The notes: generated from the letters alone by a model not told the origin. A DNA stretch of 41,371 nucleotides from an uncultured Bacteroidota bacterium (GCA_902826165.1 CADEDV010000030.1:1-41371); one strand, 5' to 3'; shown: positions 1 through 7,976, counted from the stretch's first letter. Numbers and translations are program-made.

Positions 1-892
1 CCGCAATCTCCGCCCCCACTTTCGCATTATGTTTGATCAAAGCAATATTGGCTTCCAGGCTTTCACCGTTGGTATGATCAGCAATGTATTTTAATAAGAA
101 GGGCGTTACTTCTTTGCCGGTTATCTTTTGTGCTGCGGCTGCCTGCAGGGCCTGCTGAATATGTACCTCCATTTCATCCGCTGCAATTTCCTGTTCTGCC
201 GGAACCGGGTTAGCGATCAGTACCGATCCTTCCAAACCTAATTGCCATTTGGTGGATAAGAGCCGGGCAATCTCTTTCGGAGAATGTAAGGTGAGTGGTG
301 ACCTGAAACCGCTTTTATGGGAATAAAAACTCGGGAACTCTTCCTGCCCGAATGTAACAACGGGAATTCCTTTTGTCTCTAAATATTCTAATGTTAACCC
401 AATATCTAAAATGGATTTCACTCCGGCAGATACAACAGCCACTGAGGTTTGTGCCATTTCAGTAAGGTCAGCTGATATATCCATACTATTTTCTGCACCG
501 CGGTGTACTCCACCGATGCCGCCGGTGACAAAAATTTTAATACCAGCCATCGCTGCGATCCGCATTGTGGCTGCAACGGTGGTGGCACCATATAACTGCT
601 GGCTGATCACATAGGGTATATCCCGCAGGCTTACTTTCCATACATGGTTTGCTTTGCCAAAATATTCCAGTTCTTCTTTGCTTAATCCCACATGACATTG
701 CCCGTTAAAGATGGCAATTGTAGCCGGAACTGCTCCATTAGCTCTAACCACATCTTCCACTGCTAATGCCGTCTCTACGTTTTTGGGATAAGGCATACCG
801 TGTGATATGATGGTTGATTCCAGCGCAACAACTGCTTTACCTGCCTGTAATGCTTCTTGTACTTCGGGGTGTATGGTAAGGAATTGATTCAT
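1..892 (-). CDS. psuG: Pseudouridine-5'-phosphate glycosidase PsuG (partial, C-terminus cut by window edge)
   Basis: Reading from the ATG at 892 toward position 1 gives an open frame of about 297 codons that leaves the window. The family is about 310 residues, so only the last few are missing. PsuG splits pseudouridine 5'-phosphate reversibly into uracil and ribose 5-phosphate in the cytosol. The family's hallmark segments are visible: an N-terminal ALESTIISHGMPYP stretch and a central FVTGGIGGVHRGAE stretch. The ATG shares a base with the stop codon of the upstream kinase gene (TAATG), so the two are very likely translationally coupled. Kinase plus glycosidase is the standard pseudouridine catabolic pair, which supports both calls. 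Confidence 0.93.
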   Translation of the reverse strand, partial: MNQFLTIHPEVQEALQAGKAVVALESTIISHGMPYPKNVETALAVEDVVRANGAVPATIAIFNGQCHVGLSKEELEYFGKANHVWKVSLRDIPYVISQQLYGATTVAATMRIAAMAGIKIFVTGGIGGVHRGAENSMDISADLTEMAQTSVAVVSAGVKSILDIGLTLEYLETKGIPVVTFGQEEFPSFYSHKSGFRSPLTLHSPKEIARLLSTKWQLGLEGSVLIANPVPAEQEIAADEMEVHIQQALQAAAAQKITGKEVTPFLLKYIADHTNGESLEANIALIKHNAKVGAEIA

Positions 893-1818
893 TAATCAGG
901 ATAATATTTGGAAACAAGGCTCAATAATTTTTGCTGGTCAAGATGGGTGGCGATAGCACCATTCACCTGTAAGATCTCTGCGGATAAAGTATGCGCCAGC
1001 TTCAGACAACCCAGGTCGTCTTTACCTAAATGTTTGGCCAGTAAATAGCCGGATAGTGAACCATCTCCTGCACCGGTGCAGTCCACCACTTCAATATCCG
1101 GTGCATGCAGGGTGATCGCTTTCTCTTTGTTATATAAGGCAGAACCATGTTTGCCATTATGCAGCCAGATATTCTGTACACCTTTCTCTAATAATTCTTC
1201 CACCTGTAATTGTGTTAGGAATGATTTTTCCGAACAAAGCACCGGCAGCTCATCTTCATTGGGTGTGATCATATACAGACCGGCAAGATTTACCTCTTTG
1301 TATTTTTTGGCCGGAGGTACAGAAACGGGTTCCAGGATAAATGGAATATGGGTTTCGCCACTAAAAGCTAATAACCATTCAGCCGTGACTACGCTGATAT
1401 TGGCATCAGCAAGTAAGAAGGAAGCGGTTCTTAGTAAGTCCTTGTGTTGTTCCAAATGTTCGGGAGTGATGAGTTGGTTAGCTGCATTGGTTAAGAATGC
1501 AGAGAACAAGGAACCATCCACATTCAATATACCTGTGTACTTACCGGAAAGACCTTTACGGGTAATAGAAGCATCCAGTTTAACACCTGCATCACTGCAC
1601 ACTTTTTTTAACCAATCACCGTCGCTATCGTTCCCAAATACACTGATCAGCTGAACGGGTACACCGAGCAGGGCCAATTGATGAGCAATATTACGGCTGA
1701 CACCTCCGGCGGTTTTGGTGACCACCGCATCATTGGTGGTGGCCAACAACATCTCGCTGCTGGCATGGAACAGCTCATCGACTAAGGAGGCACCGATACA
1801 GATAACAGGGTTTGACAT
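892..1818 (-). CDS. psuK: PfkB-family sugar kinase, probable pseudouridine kinase
   Basis: This 308-residue ribokinase/PfkB-family kinase has an N-terminal ICIGASLVDEL strand, a TAGGVSRNIAHQLALLG segment typical of the sugar-binding lid region, and the PfkB signature DCTGAGDGS near the C-terminus, with the likely catalytic base at about D252. It would phosphorylate pseudouridine at the 5' position. That substrate is inferred from the overlapping psuG gene, because PfkB kinases cannot be assigned from sequence alone. The ATG start gives a normal family N-terminus. A perfect TACATTTG box ends five bases before the start codon, which implies an almost leaderless transcript. Alternative: a kinase for another nucleoside or sugar. 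Confidence 0.88.
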   Translation of the reverse strand: MSNPVICIGASLVDELFHASSEMLLATTNDAVVTKTAGGVSRNIAHQLALLGVPVQLISVFGNDSDGDWLKKVCSDAGVKLDASITRKGLSGKYTGILNVDGSLFSAFLTNAANQLITPEHLEQHKDLLRTASFLLADANISVVTAEWLLAFSGETHIPFILEPVSVPPAKKYKEVNLAGLYMITPNEDELPVLCSEKSFLTQLQVEELLEKGVQNIWLHNGKHGSALYNKEKAITLHAPDIEVVDCTGAGDGSLSGYLLAKHLGKDDLGCLKLAHTLSAEILQVNGAIATHLDQQKLLSLVSKYYPD

Positions 1819-1822
1819 GCTG

Positions 1823-1830
1823 CAAATGTA
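1823..1830 (-). promoter_or_regulatory. Candidate -7 box for psuKG (TACATTTG)
   Basis: The minus strand reads TACATTTG, a perfect match to the Bacteroidota TAnnTTTG -7 element. Its last base lies five bases from the A of the psuK start codon, so transcription would begin at or within a few bases of the ATG. I found no clear -33 TTTG at normal spacing. Confidence 0.45.
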
Positions 1831-1840
1831 ATGGCAATAC

Positions 1841-2218
1841 CTATTCTTCTTTACGACGTACTACCAGGTACCAATCATTTTCTAAGGGCAGGTAGCCATA
1901 GTCGTAACAATAGAAATAGGTCTTGCCGGTTTTGGTGGTATACAGATGGGTGAGGTATTTGAATTGAAATCCCAGTCGCTGTAGCTTGTCCTTATTTGCC
2001 TTGGCGGTTTCTTCTCCTTCTGGCAAAATCGCTTCGAGGATCTTGCGGTTCTTGAGCAAGGTATTGTTGATATTCCGGACATAAGTGCTGTGACTTCCCT
2101 TGGCTTTTTGCTGGTTATTGTAATTATTGCGGCAGTTATCGTCGCAAAACTTCTTATCAACACGGCCTTTCAGGGTTCGTCCGCAGGCAAGGCAGATTTT
2201 TGTTTCAGATGCAGTCAT
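1841..2218 (-). CDS. Small zinc-ribbon protein of unknown function
   Basis: This is a 125-residue cytosolic protein. Its N-terminus carries four cysteines in a CLACGRTL...KKFCDDNCRNNYNN pattern (CxxC, about 13 residues, CxxxC), the layout of a treble-clef or zinc-ribbon knuckle like those in DUF2116-type proteins. The rest is a basic helical stretch followed by an aromatic-rich segment (YFYCYDYGYLPLENDWYLVV) that looks like beta strands. I do not recognise a function. RNA or DNA binding is possible given the basic middle and the zinc knuckle, but that is a guess. It is separated from psuK by 22 bases, and psuK has its own promoter box, so the two are probably not obligatorily co-transcribed. 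Confidence 0.75.
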   Translation of the reverse strand: MTASETKICLACGRTLKGRVDKKFCDDNCRNNYNNQQKAKGSHSTYVRNINNTLLKNRKILEAILPEGEETAKANKDKLQRLGFQFKYLTHLYTTKTGKTYFYCYDYGYLPLENDWYLVVRRKEE

Positions 2219-2263
2219 AGCAAAGGTTTCAGGGAATTAAGATAGGCTTTTTTATCCGTGTGC

Positions 2264-2281
2264 AAACGTTTTTACACGTTT
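2264..2281. promoter_or_regulatory. Inverted repeat AAACGT-N6-ACGTTT, possible operator
   Basis: A perfect 6+6 inverted repeat with a six-base spacer lies in the 216-base divergent gap between the zinc-ribbon gene and ssb. The size and symmetry fit a dimeric repressor site, but no regulator is assigned. The rest of the gap holds a near-match -7 box (CATCTTTG, 2331-2338) that could serve ssb, and nothing else I recognise. Confidence 0.25.
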
Positions 2282-2434
2282 AGCTTCGGGAGTAAACGGG
2301 TAAAAACCGGCTATCGCTTTCCGGCACTGGCATCTTTGTGTTGTCAATCGGCAATGACGTCACCGGCTGACTGAGATAACAAAATTCAAAACCGCTTCCG
2401 TCAAAAAATAACCGGGAGCACAAATTTTAAAACT

Positions 2435-2782
2435 ATGTACGCTTTAAAAAACAAAGTACAACTGATCGGCAACCTGGGTAATGCACCTGAAGTAAAAACC
2501 TTAGAAAGTGGAAAGAAGATGGCCCGTTTTTCCGTCGCCACGAGTGAAAGCTACCGCAATGCCAAAGGCGAGAAAGTAACCGAAACGCAGTGGCACAACC
2601 TGGTAGCCTGGGGTAAAGTGGCCGAGATTGTTGAAAAATACCTGACTAAAGGAAAGGAAGTAGCCATTGAAGGCAAGCTGATCAGCCGCAGCTATAATGA
2701 CAAAGACGGTAACAAAAAATACATCACCGAAGTGCAGGTGAGTGAATTGCTGATGCTCGGCGTAAAAGCCACAGAAGCATAA
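2435..2782 (+). CDS. ssb: Single-stranded DNA-binding protein (short, tail-less)
   Basis: A 115-residue OB-fold SSB: the N-terminal KVQLIGNLGNAPEV, RFSVATSESYRN, TQWHNLVAWGKVAEIVEKYL and GKEVAIEGKLISRSY segments follow the family in order. It covers essentially only the OB domain. The flexible linker and the conserved acidic tip (ending DDLPF or similar) that recruit partner proteins in housekeeping SSBs are absent; the protein ends LGVKATEA. It would bind single-stranded DNA but lacks the usual partner-docking tail. It may be an accessory SSB, with a longer copy elsewhere; that cannot be checked here. The start is the only plausible ATG, with family-like spacing to the first strand. Confidence 0.93.
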   Translation: MYALKNKVQLIGNLGNAPEVKTLESGKKMARFSVATSESYRNAKGEKVTETQWHNLVAWGKVAEIVEKYLTKGKEVAIEGKLISRSYNDKDGNKKYITEVQVSELLMLGVKATEA

Positions 2783-2790
2783 TTGTTTCA

Positions 2791-2819
2791 GCCACAGATT
2801 ACACGGATTTACACAAATT
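2791..2819 (+). repeat. Left terminal inverted repeat flanking the GxxExxY gene
   Basis: A 29-base sequence beginning GCCACAGATTACAC that matches the reverse complement of 3263-3291 at 26 of 29 positions. Its first 12 bases also pair, 11 of 12, with 2848-2859 (ending GTCTGTGGC), just before a T-rich run. The near end may therefore fold into a hairpin that also terminates ssb transcription. Confidence 0.7.
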
Positions 2820-2892
2820 ATGACCTATGGTCGTTGTGAAACTTTATGTAGTCTGTGGCTTTCTTTTTATCCTAAACTGCTAAGAGGTGAAA

Positions 2893-3264
2893 ATGGAAGA
2901 AGTTATACGAAAGAATGAAACATACCAGATCATCGGCATTTGTATGGAAGTTCACCGTACGCTTGGTTTTGGTTTCTCTGAAATTGTATATAAGGATGCA
3001 ATTGAAGCAGGTAACAATGCTATTCTAACCGAAAGGGAGAAAGAGTATTGTGTTCACTATAAGGGGAGGAAACTCTCCCATAAGTTTTATGCTGATTTTG
3101 TTATGTTTGATAATATAATTGTCGAAGTCAAAGCATGTGCTGCTGGTATTATAGATGATCATATAGCACAAACGCTTAACTATTTAAAAATATCAGGCAG
3201 CCCGGTAGGTTTAATCATCAATTTTGGTAAGCGCAGCCTGGAATATAAGCGACTTGTATTTTAA
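2893..3264 (+). CDS. GxxExxY family protein, PD-(D/E)xK nuclease-like
   Basis: A protein of about 123 residues with the family motif G27-F-S-E30-I-V-Y33 and a later D68...E78-V-K80 pair that fits a PD-(D/E)xK nuclease core (YADFVMF, then IIVEVKA). The family is common in Bacteroidota and often multicopy; its biochemical role is unknown. I chose the ATG at 2893 because an AGAGG sequence lies just upstream; a GTG six bases earlier overlaps that site. The gene looks AT-richer than its neighbours and is framed by inverted repeats at 2791-2819 and 3263-3291, which suggests it arrived as a small cassette. The catalytic-residue reading is motif inference. Confidence 0.85.
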   Translation: MEEVIRKNETYQIIGICMEVHRTLGFGFSEIVYKDAIEAGNNAILTEREKEYCVHYKGRKLSHKFYADFVMFDNIIVEVKACAAGIIDDHIAQTLNYLKISGSPVGLIINFGKRSLEYKRLVF

Positions 3265-3291
3265 TCTGTGTTAATCTGTGTAATCTGTGGC
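3263..3291 (+). repeat. Right terminal inverted repeat, made of tandem ~10-base units
   Basis: The repeat consists of about three degenerate copies of TTAATCTGTG and ends in AATCTGTGGC. It is the inverted partner of 2791-2819 (26 of 29 matches). It overlaps the stop codon of the GxxExxY gene (3262-3264) on the left and contains the GTG that opens the helicase frame on the right. Confidence 0.7.
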
Positions 3292-5782
3292 ATCCTTCTC
3301 TCCCGATATATCCAATAAAATGTTCGGCATTGCCGTGCAACTGGTGAACCAGAGTTCCCGGAATATCTTCCTGACCGGGAAAGCCGGTACGGGCAAAACA
3401 ACTTTTCTGAAATATATCCGGGAGAACTGTCATAAGCAAATGGCCGTGGTGGCACCAACCGGTGTGGCTGCTATCAATGCCGGTGGTGTTACCATCCATT
3501 CCCTATTTCAACTGCCTATTTCCCCTTTTATCCCGGAAGCAAAAGGTTTTTCCAAAAATGAGGAAACGGTCAACCGGCACAGCCTCATCAGCCGCTTGCG
3601 GATGAATACCGATAAAAAGAAAGTATTACAGGAACTGGAGCTGCTGATCATCGATGAGATCAGTATGGTCCGTTGCGATACCCTGGATGCGGTGGATACG
3701 GTGTTGCGTCATGTGAGAAACCGCTACCAGGAGCCATTCGGTGGCGTACAGGTATTGTTCATCGGGGATATGTTCCAGCTACCACCCGTTATCAAAGAAC
3801 AGGAATGGAGCCTGTTGGCTGAATATTATACGGGTCCCTATTTTTTCGACAGCCTGGTGATTAGGCAGGAGCAGCCCGTTTATATTGAATTTGATAAGAT
3901 TTACCGGCAGAGCGAAGAACGGTTCATCCGGTTATTGAACCAGGTGCGCAATAATAACCTGGATGAGGACGGAATGAAAATACTTGAAAGCCGGTTTGAT
4001 CCAGCCTTCAGACGAACAAAGGAGGACGGGTTTATTATTTTAACAACGCATAATGAAATTGCCCGGCAAACCAATGCAGAAAAGCTACAGGGATTAACCG
4101 GGAAACTATATTCCTTTAAAGCCGACATAGATGATGACTTCCCGGCCAATGCTTACCCGGCGGATGAGTTATTGCAACTCAAAGTAGGCGCACAGGTCAT
4201 GTTCATTAAAAACGACCTGGATAAAAGCAAACGGTACTTTAATGGGAAAATTGGTACGGTTACCAAACTGGAAAACGAAAAGATATTTGTGCAATGTGCT
4301 GATGAGCCCGGCGAGATTGAAGTAAAAAAAGATAAATGGGAAAATATCCGCTACGACCTGAACAAAACCACCCGGCAGCTAGAAGAAAAACTATTGGGGG
4401 CTTTTTCCCAATACCCGTTGCGCTTGGCCTGGGCCATCACCATTCATAAAAGCCAGGGGCTGACATTTGAAAAAGCTATCATTGATGCTGGTAAATCTTT
4501 TGCCGCCGGGCAAGTATATGTGGCCCTGAGCCGCTGCACCAGTTTGGACGGAATGGTATTACAAAGCCGGATCAATACCGACAGTTTACGGACCGATCAG
4601 CGGATCGTCAATTTTTCAAGAACAGCTGCTTCTGTAAGTAAGCTGGAAGAAGAATTGATTGTCTCTCAAAAGCAGTACTGGCAAAAGATACTGCTCTCCC
4701 TGTTTGATTTCAGGAATGTGGTTGCCAATTGCAAAGAACTGGTGAGTTATCTAACAGAACATGCATCCTCTTTCAATCCTGAAGTATTGCCCTGGGTAGA
4801 AGCGCTAAGCGGGCAACTTATTTCCCAGCAAGAAGTGGCCGAACGGTTTCAGCAGCAACTGCAACAGTTATTTACCCTGGATGAAGAAGCCCGGTTGCAA
4901 GAACGGGTCAAGGCAGCAGCCGAACATTTTTATAAGGAAGCGGCATCTTTGATCGGGAAATTGCAGGGATCACCCGCTGTGACCGATAGTCGTCTTCATG
5001 CCAAAGAATATAACGAGCTGCTGAAAGAGATCATTATACAGCTGGCGTCGAAGAAACATATACTGGAGGAAGGCGGTATTTCAGGTATTGATGCTTATCA
5101 TATAAGGAAGAAGAGTTTTATAGCACCTGCTATTTCCATAAATGCCTATGCCGTGGCATCCCATCAACAGCTGACAGATATTCCCAACCCCGTTCTTTAC
5201 CAGCAATTGAGAAAGAAAAGAGATGCGATCTGTGAACGAAAAGGGTCATCAATATATATGGTGGCCGGTTCCCAGACGCTGGTGGAAATGTGTACCTACC
5301 TGCCCCAGACCGCAAAAGAATTAGAACAGATCACCGGATTTGGTCCGGCTAAGATCAAATCCTACGGACCTGATTTCCTGGATATCATTGTAGCGTATTG
5401 TGAAGAGCATGGGCTGGAATCAAGAATTGATGAAAGAGCTGTTAAAAAGGTAAAGAAGGAAAAGAAAGAGAAAAAGACCAATACCAAAGAAGAAACCTAT
5501 CGTTTATTCCGGGAGGGAAACCCCATTACTGAAATAGCGAAGCAGAGAAACCTTACCCCACAGACAATCGAAGGTCATCTTGCCTTTTATGTTGCCCAGG
5601 GGGAAATAAGGATTGAAGAGTTATTATCACAGGAAAAGATAGTGCTGATGGAACCACTTACCAAAGAGTTTGCCGGCGGATCTATTACTGCACTCAAAGA
5701 ACAGGTTGGTGATGAAGTTAGTTTTGGAGAAATCAGGTTGATGCTGGCCTGGCAGGAATACCTGAAGCAGCAGAACGGTTAA
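3287..5782 (+). CDS. Pif1-like superfamily 1B helicase with HRDC and C-terminal HTH domains
   Basis: An 831-residue protein. Walker A is GKAGTGKTT (31-39) and Walker B LLIIDE (119-124), followed by the GDMFQLPPV motif. The helicase C-terminal motif ITIHKSQGLTFEKAIID and VYVALSRCTSLDGMVL lie near 385-425. An HRDC-like domain (about 636-708, with ITGFGPAKIKSYG) and a final helix-turn-helix of the RecQ-associated HTH_40 type (about 732-800) follow. It probably unwinds DNA in repair or replication. The frame opens at a GTG inside the right inverted repeat; ATG at 3320 (residue 12) is the alternative, but would leave a shorter N-terminus before Walker A than I expect for relatives. The 3' end overlaps the convergent neighbour by 4 bases. 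Confidence 0.9.
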   Translation: MASFSPDISNKMFGIAVQLVNQSSRNIFLTGKAGTGKTTFLKYIRENCHKQMAVVAPTGVAAINAGGVTIHSLFQLPISPFIPEAKGFSKNEETVNRHSLISRLRMNTDKKKVLQELELLIIDEISMVRCDTLDAVDTVLRHVRNRYQEPFGGVQVLFIGDMFQLPPVIKEQEWSLLAEYYTGPYFFDSLVIRQEQPVYIEFDKIYRQSEERFIRLLNQVRNNNLDEDGMKILESRFDPAFRRTKEDGFIILTTHNEIARQTNAEKLQGLTGKLYSFKADIDDDFPANAYPADELLQLKVGAQVMFIKNDLDKSKRYFNGKIGTVTKLENEKIFVQCADEPGEIEVKKDKWENIRYDLNKTTRQLEEKLLGAFSQYPLRLAWAITIHKSQGLTFEKAIIDAGKSFAAGQVYVALSRCTSLDGMVLQSRINTDSLRTDQRIVNFSRTAASVSKLEEELIVSQKQYWQKILLSLFDFRNVVANCKELVSYLTEHASSFNPEVLPWVEALSGQLISQQEVAERFQQQLQQLFTLDEEARLQERVKAAAEHFYKEAASLIGKLQGSPAVTDSRLHAKEYNELLKEIIIQLASKKHILEEGGISGIDAYHIRKKSFIAPAISINAYAVASHQQLTDIPNPVLYQQLRKKRDAICERKGSSIYMVAGSQTLVEMCTYLPQTAKELEQITGFGPAKIKSYGPDFLDIIVAYCEEHGLESRIDERAVKKVKKEKKEKKTNTKEETYRLFREGNPITEIAKQRNLTPQTIEGHLAFYVAQGEIRIEELLSQEKIVLMEPLTKEFAGGSITALKEQVGDEVSFGEIRLMLAWQEYLKQQNG

Positions 5783-7260
5783 CGGATAATGGTTATGGTT
5801 CCTTTTTTCCTTTCCGGCGATTGGCCCCTGAGTGTTACTTCTGCATACCAAACAAGGCTACCGGTTCCCATTATAGACCCTTTATAAGTTCCATCCCATT
5901 TTTGAAAGGGATTGGATGTTTGAAATACCAGCTCCCCCCAGCGGTTATAGACGGAGAGTTTATAACTGGTAATAGCACCAACCCCCCCGATCACCCCGAA
6001 GTCATCATTGCGGCCATCCTTATTCGGCGTAAAGGCCGATGGAAAATAGATACCGGTGCAGGTATTGTCAAATGGAATAACTACAGTTGCTGTAGCAGAA
6101 CAGGCGTTAGCCTGGTTGACCGTCACATCATAAGTTCCTTGTGGTACATTGGTAATGATATCACTTGTCTGAATGGGTGTAGTATTCCAGATATAAGTAT
6201 AAGATCCGGAACCTCCTGTTACAGTAACTGATGCTGAGCCTCCGGTATTCGTTTGGCAATCCGCTTCTTTTATAACAGATGTCGTTAATCCCAGAATGGT
6301 TAGATCTTTTGAAATGGTAGATGAAGCGTTCCCTGGACCCGACACTATCAATGAAACGGTGAAAACTCCCGGGCCTGAAAATGTGTGCGACGGATTTTCT
6401 GATGCAGACGAGTTATTCGTTCCGGAACCGATGTCTCCAAAACTCCAGTTGAATGAGTCAGGACATAAGGCTGATGTATTAGTAAAGGTTACGTTATTGC
6501 CGTTGGTACAGGAATAAGTAAAGTCAGCAATATTCGGAGGAGCTTCGCCGATAAGGATATCATCAACAGCAAAACCATCATAATCATTACAAATGGTACC
6601 GGCTCCAAAAATGAACCGGAAAATAACCAAAGGCTCTCCCGCTAACTGAATCATGCTGTGAGTAGCGGTTACCCAACCATTACTGCCATTACCGGCCCGG
6701 CAACTCCCTGAAGCCGGTTGAATATTACCGGACCAGCCATCTCTTGTATTGGTAAGTGGAGATAAATAAGTTATGGGCGCAAAGTTGAACCAGTTGGTAT
6801 TTAAACAGTTTGCGGCTTCGTTAGCCGACCCCAATGTTATCCATGTTGCCCCGTCATCAATGGAATATTGAAAGGAAGCCCCATCAAACTGTCGTTCCAT
6901 TTCCCAAAAAACTTTCACGGACAGGTAAGGGAACCGCAGGTTGGTAAAATCAAAACAAGGGCTTTGCAGCCAGGAGGCTTCTCCATTTGTATATGAGCTA
7001 CCTGTTAAACCACCAACGATCCAGCAACGGCTTCCTGAACCAGCGCTTTGTATCACCGGCTTTAATGGTATTCCCCATGCCCAGTCAGAACCTGTTCCTC
7101 CGGAAAACCAACCACCATCATTCGTTTCAAAACCCTGCTGATAAGGAAAATTATTGACCGGTGCGACACATTGTGCAATAACGGAGTTGGTTCCCCATAT
7201 AAGGAATGATGATAGTAATAGCGATTGTATAAAAAAGGAATAACGTCCGGGCATTACCAA
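5779..7260 (-). CDS. Secreted PKD/SprB-repeat protein with type-B T9SS sorting domain
   Basis: 493 residues. A signal peptide (FFIQSLLLSSFLIWGTNSVIAQ) leads into a beta-rich region of about 200 residues that resembles a MAM or jelly-roll adhesin module (CVAPVNNFPYQQGFETNDGGW). A PKD domain follows (FTNTSALCPDSFNWSFGD ... PSHTFSGPGVFTVSLIV), then a SprB-type repeat (GGSGSYTYIWNT ... VPQGTYDVTV). The C-terminus (IYFPSAFTPNKDGRND ... YNRWGELVFQT ... WDGTYKG) is the gliding-motility-associated domain used as a type-B signal by the type IX secretion system. The product should be exported to the cell surface or medium, as an adhesin or matrix-binding protein. A second ATG two codons in is equally possible as the start. 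Confidence 0.9.
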   Translation of the reverse strand: MVMPGRYSFFIQSLLLSSFLIWGTNSVIAQCVAPVNNFPYQQGFETNDGGWFSGGTGSDWAWGIPLKPVIQSAGSGSRCWIVGGLTGSSYTNGEASWLQSPCFDFTNLRFPYLSVKVFWEMERQFDGASFQYSIDDGATWITLGSANEAANCLNTNWFNFAPITYLSPLTNTRDGWSGNIQPASGSCRAGNGSNGWVTATHSMIQLAGEPLVIFRFIFGAGTICNDYDGFAVDDILIGEAPPNIADFTYSCTNGNNVTFTNTSALCPDSFNWSFGDIGSGTNNSSASENPSHTFSGPGVFTVSLIVSGPGNASSTISKDLTILGLTTSVIKEADCQTNTGGSASVTVTGGSGSYTYIWNTTPIQTSDIITNVPQGTYDVTVNQANACSATATVVIPFDNTCTGIYFPSAFTPNKDGRNDDFGVIGGVGAITSYKLSVYNRWGELVFQTSNPFQKWDGTYKGSIMGTGSLVWYAEVTLRGQSPERKKGTITIIR

Positions 7261-7282
7261 TACTTATTTATAAAACAAGCAG

Positions 7283-7290
7283 CAAAAGTA
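7283..7290 (-). promoter_or_regulatory. Candidate -7 box (TACTTTTG) for the PKD/T9SS gene
   Basis: A perfect TAnnTTTG match on the minus strand, 22 bases before the start codon at 7260. It predicts a leader of about 15 bases. The -33 element is not clear. Confidence 0.5.
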
Positions 7291-7420
7291 CAAGCAAAGG
7301 GTTATTTGACTCGTATAGAAATGGGCAACGGATGAATGGTTTTGTTAGTGGTGTAATTGAACGGATGATTAATGTTATTAAGCTATCATCGGTAATTATT
7401 CACATTTACGATCAATAAAC

Positions 7421-7450
7421 TTGTTACATAAAAGTTTATATATATCTTTC
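7421..7450 (+). promoter_or_regulatory. Candidate promoter of the SET/ATP-grasp operon
   Basis: TTG at 7421-7423, a 19-base spacer, then TATCTTTC (7443-7450), which is one mismatch from TAnnTTTG. It lies 15 bases upstream of the first ATG of the operon. Confidence 0.35.
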
Positions 7451-7465
7451 ATTAACGAATAAATC

Positions 7466-7972
7466 ATGGCAATATTTACTACCCCCGATTATCGCATTAT
7501 CAGCAATCATGGCATTGCTGAAATGAGACAAAAAGTATCCAACGAACAAAATGCATTATTTGCACTTCAATCATTTCAGCCTGGCGAAGTGATTGCTGAG
7601 TTCTGGGCCGGGACCATTGCCGCAGAGCCTACGTACCTGACTGTACAGGTAGATGTTGGTAAGCATATCACCCTGCAACCCGAGTTTCTCCAATACATTA
7701 ATCATAGCTGTGATCCCAATGTTTTCTTTGATACCACGCTGATGCAACTGGTGGCACTAAGGGAACTCCGTGCCGGAGATGAAATGACTTTCTTTTATCC
7801 CTCCACCGAGTGGAAAATGACACAATCCTTTAATTGTTATTGTGGAAGCTCAAATTGCTTAGGTGATATAAGAGGTGCTTCTTATTTGTCAGATGATGTA
7901 ACGAAGCAATACCGCTTTACCGATTTTATTCAACAACAACTGGCAAAACGGGCAGCCAGGAAAGTAGCCTGA
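7466..7972 (+). CDS. SET-domain protein, putative protein-lysine methyltransferase
   Basis: A compact 168-residue SET domain with a post-SET zinc knuckle. Visible motifs are FQPGEVIAEFWAG (an early SET strand), the pseudoknot motif N79-H80-S81-C82, GDEMTFFYPS with the expected catalytic tyrosine at Y111, and the post-SET cysteines C124, C126 and C131 (CxCx4C), which with C82 make a normal zinc site. SET enzymes transfer methyl groups from S-adenosylmethionine to protein lysines; the target here is unknown. The C-terminus is basic (QLAKRAARKVA). It is the first gene of a three-gene set, four bases upstream of an ATP-grasp gene, and a second SET domain is fused to an ATP-grasp domain two genes on. 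Confidence 0.88.
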   Translation: MAIFTTPDYRIISNHGIAEMRQKVSNEQNALFALQSFQPGEVIAEFWAGTIAAEPTYLTVQVDVGKHITLQPEFLQYINHSCDPNVFFDTTLMQLVALRELRAGDEMTFFYPSTEWKMTQSFNCYCGSSNCLGDIRGASYLSDDVTKQYRFTDFIQQQLAKRAARKVA

Positions 7973-7976
7973 TTGT

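Larger units (their letters stand above)
2791..3291 (+). mobile_element. Putative ~500-base inverted-repeat cassette carrying a GxxExxY gene
   Basis: The unit runs from the left to the right 29-base inverted repeat and contains one gene and no transposase. This arrangement resembles a non-autonomous mobile cassette or an expanded REP/MITE-like element. No target-site duplication could be defined by eye, so mobility is inference. Confidence 0.45.

Noticed and set aside
1076-1654. 192-codon open frame on the plus strand
   Set aside because: Antisense to psuK; no recognisable motifs.
3263-3291. Tandem 10-base units as a CRISPR-like array
   Set aside because: The units are too short, with no spacers; they form the end of an inverted repeat.
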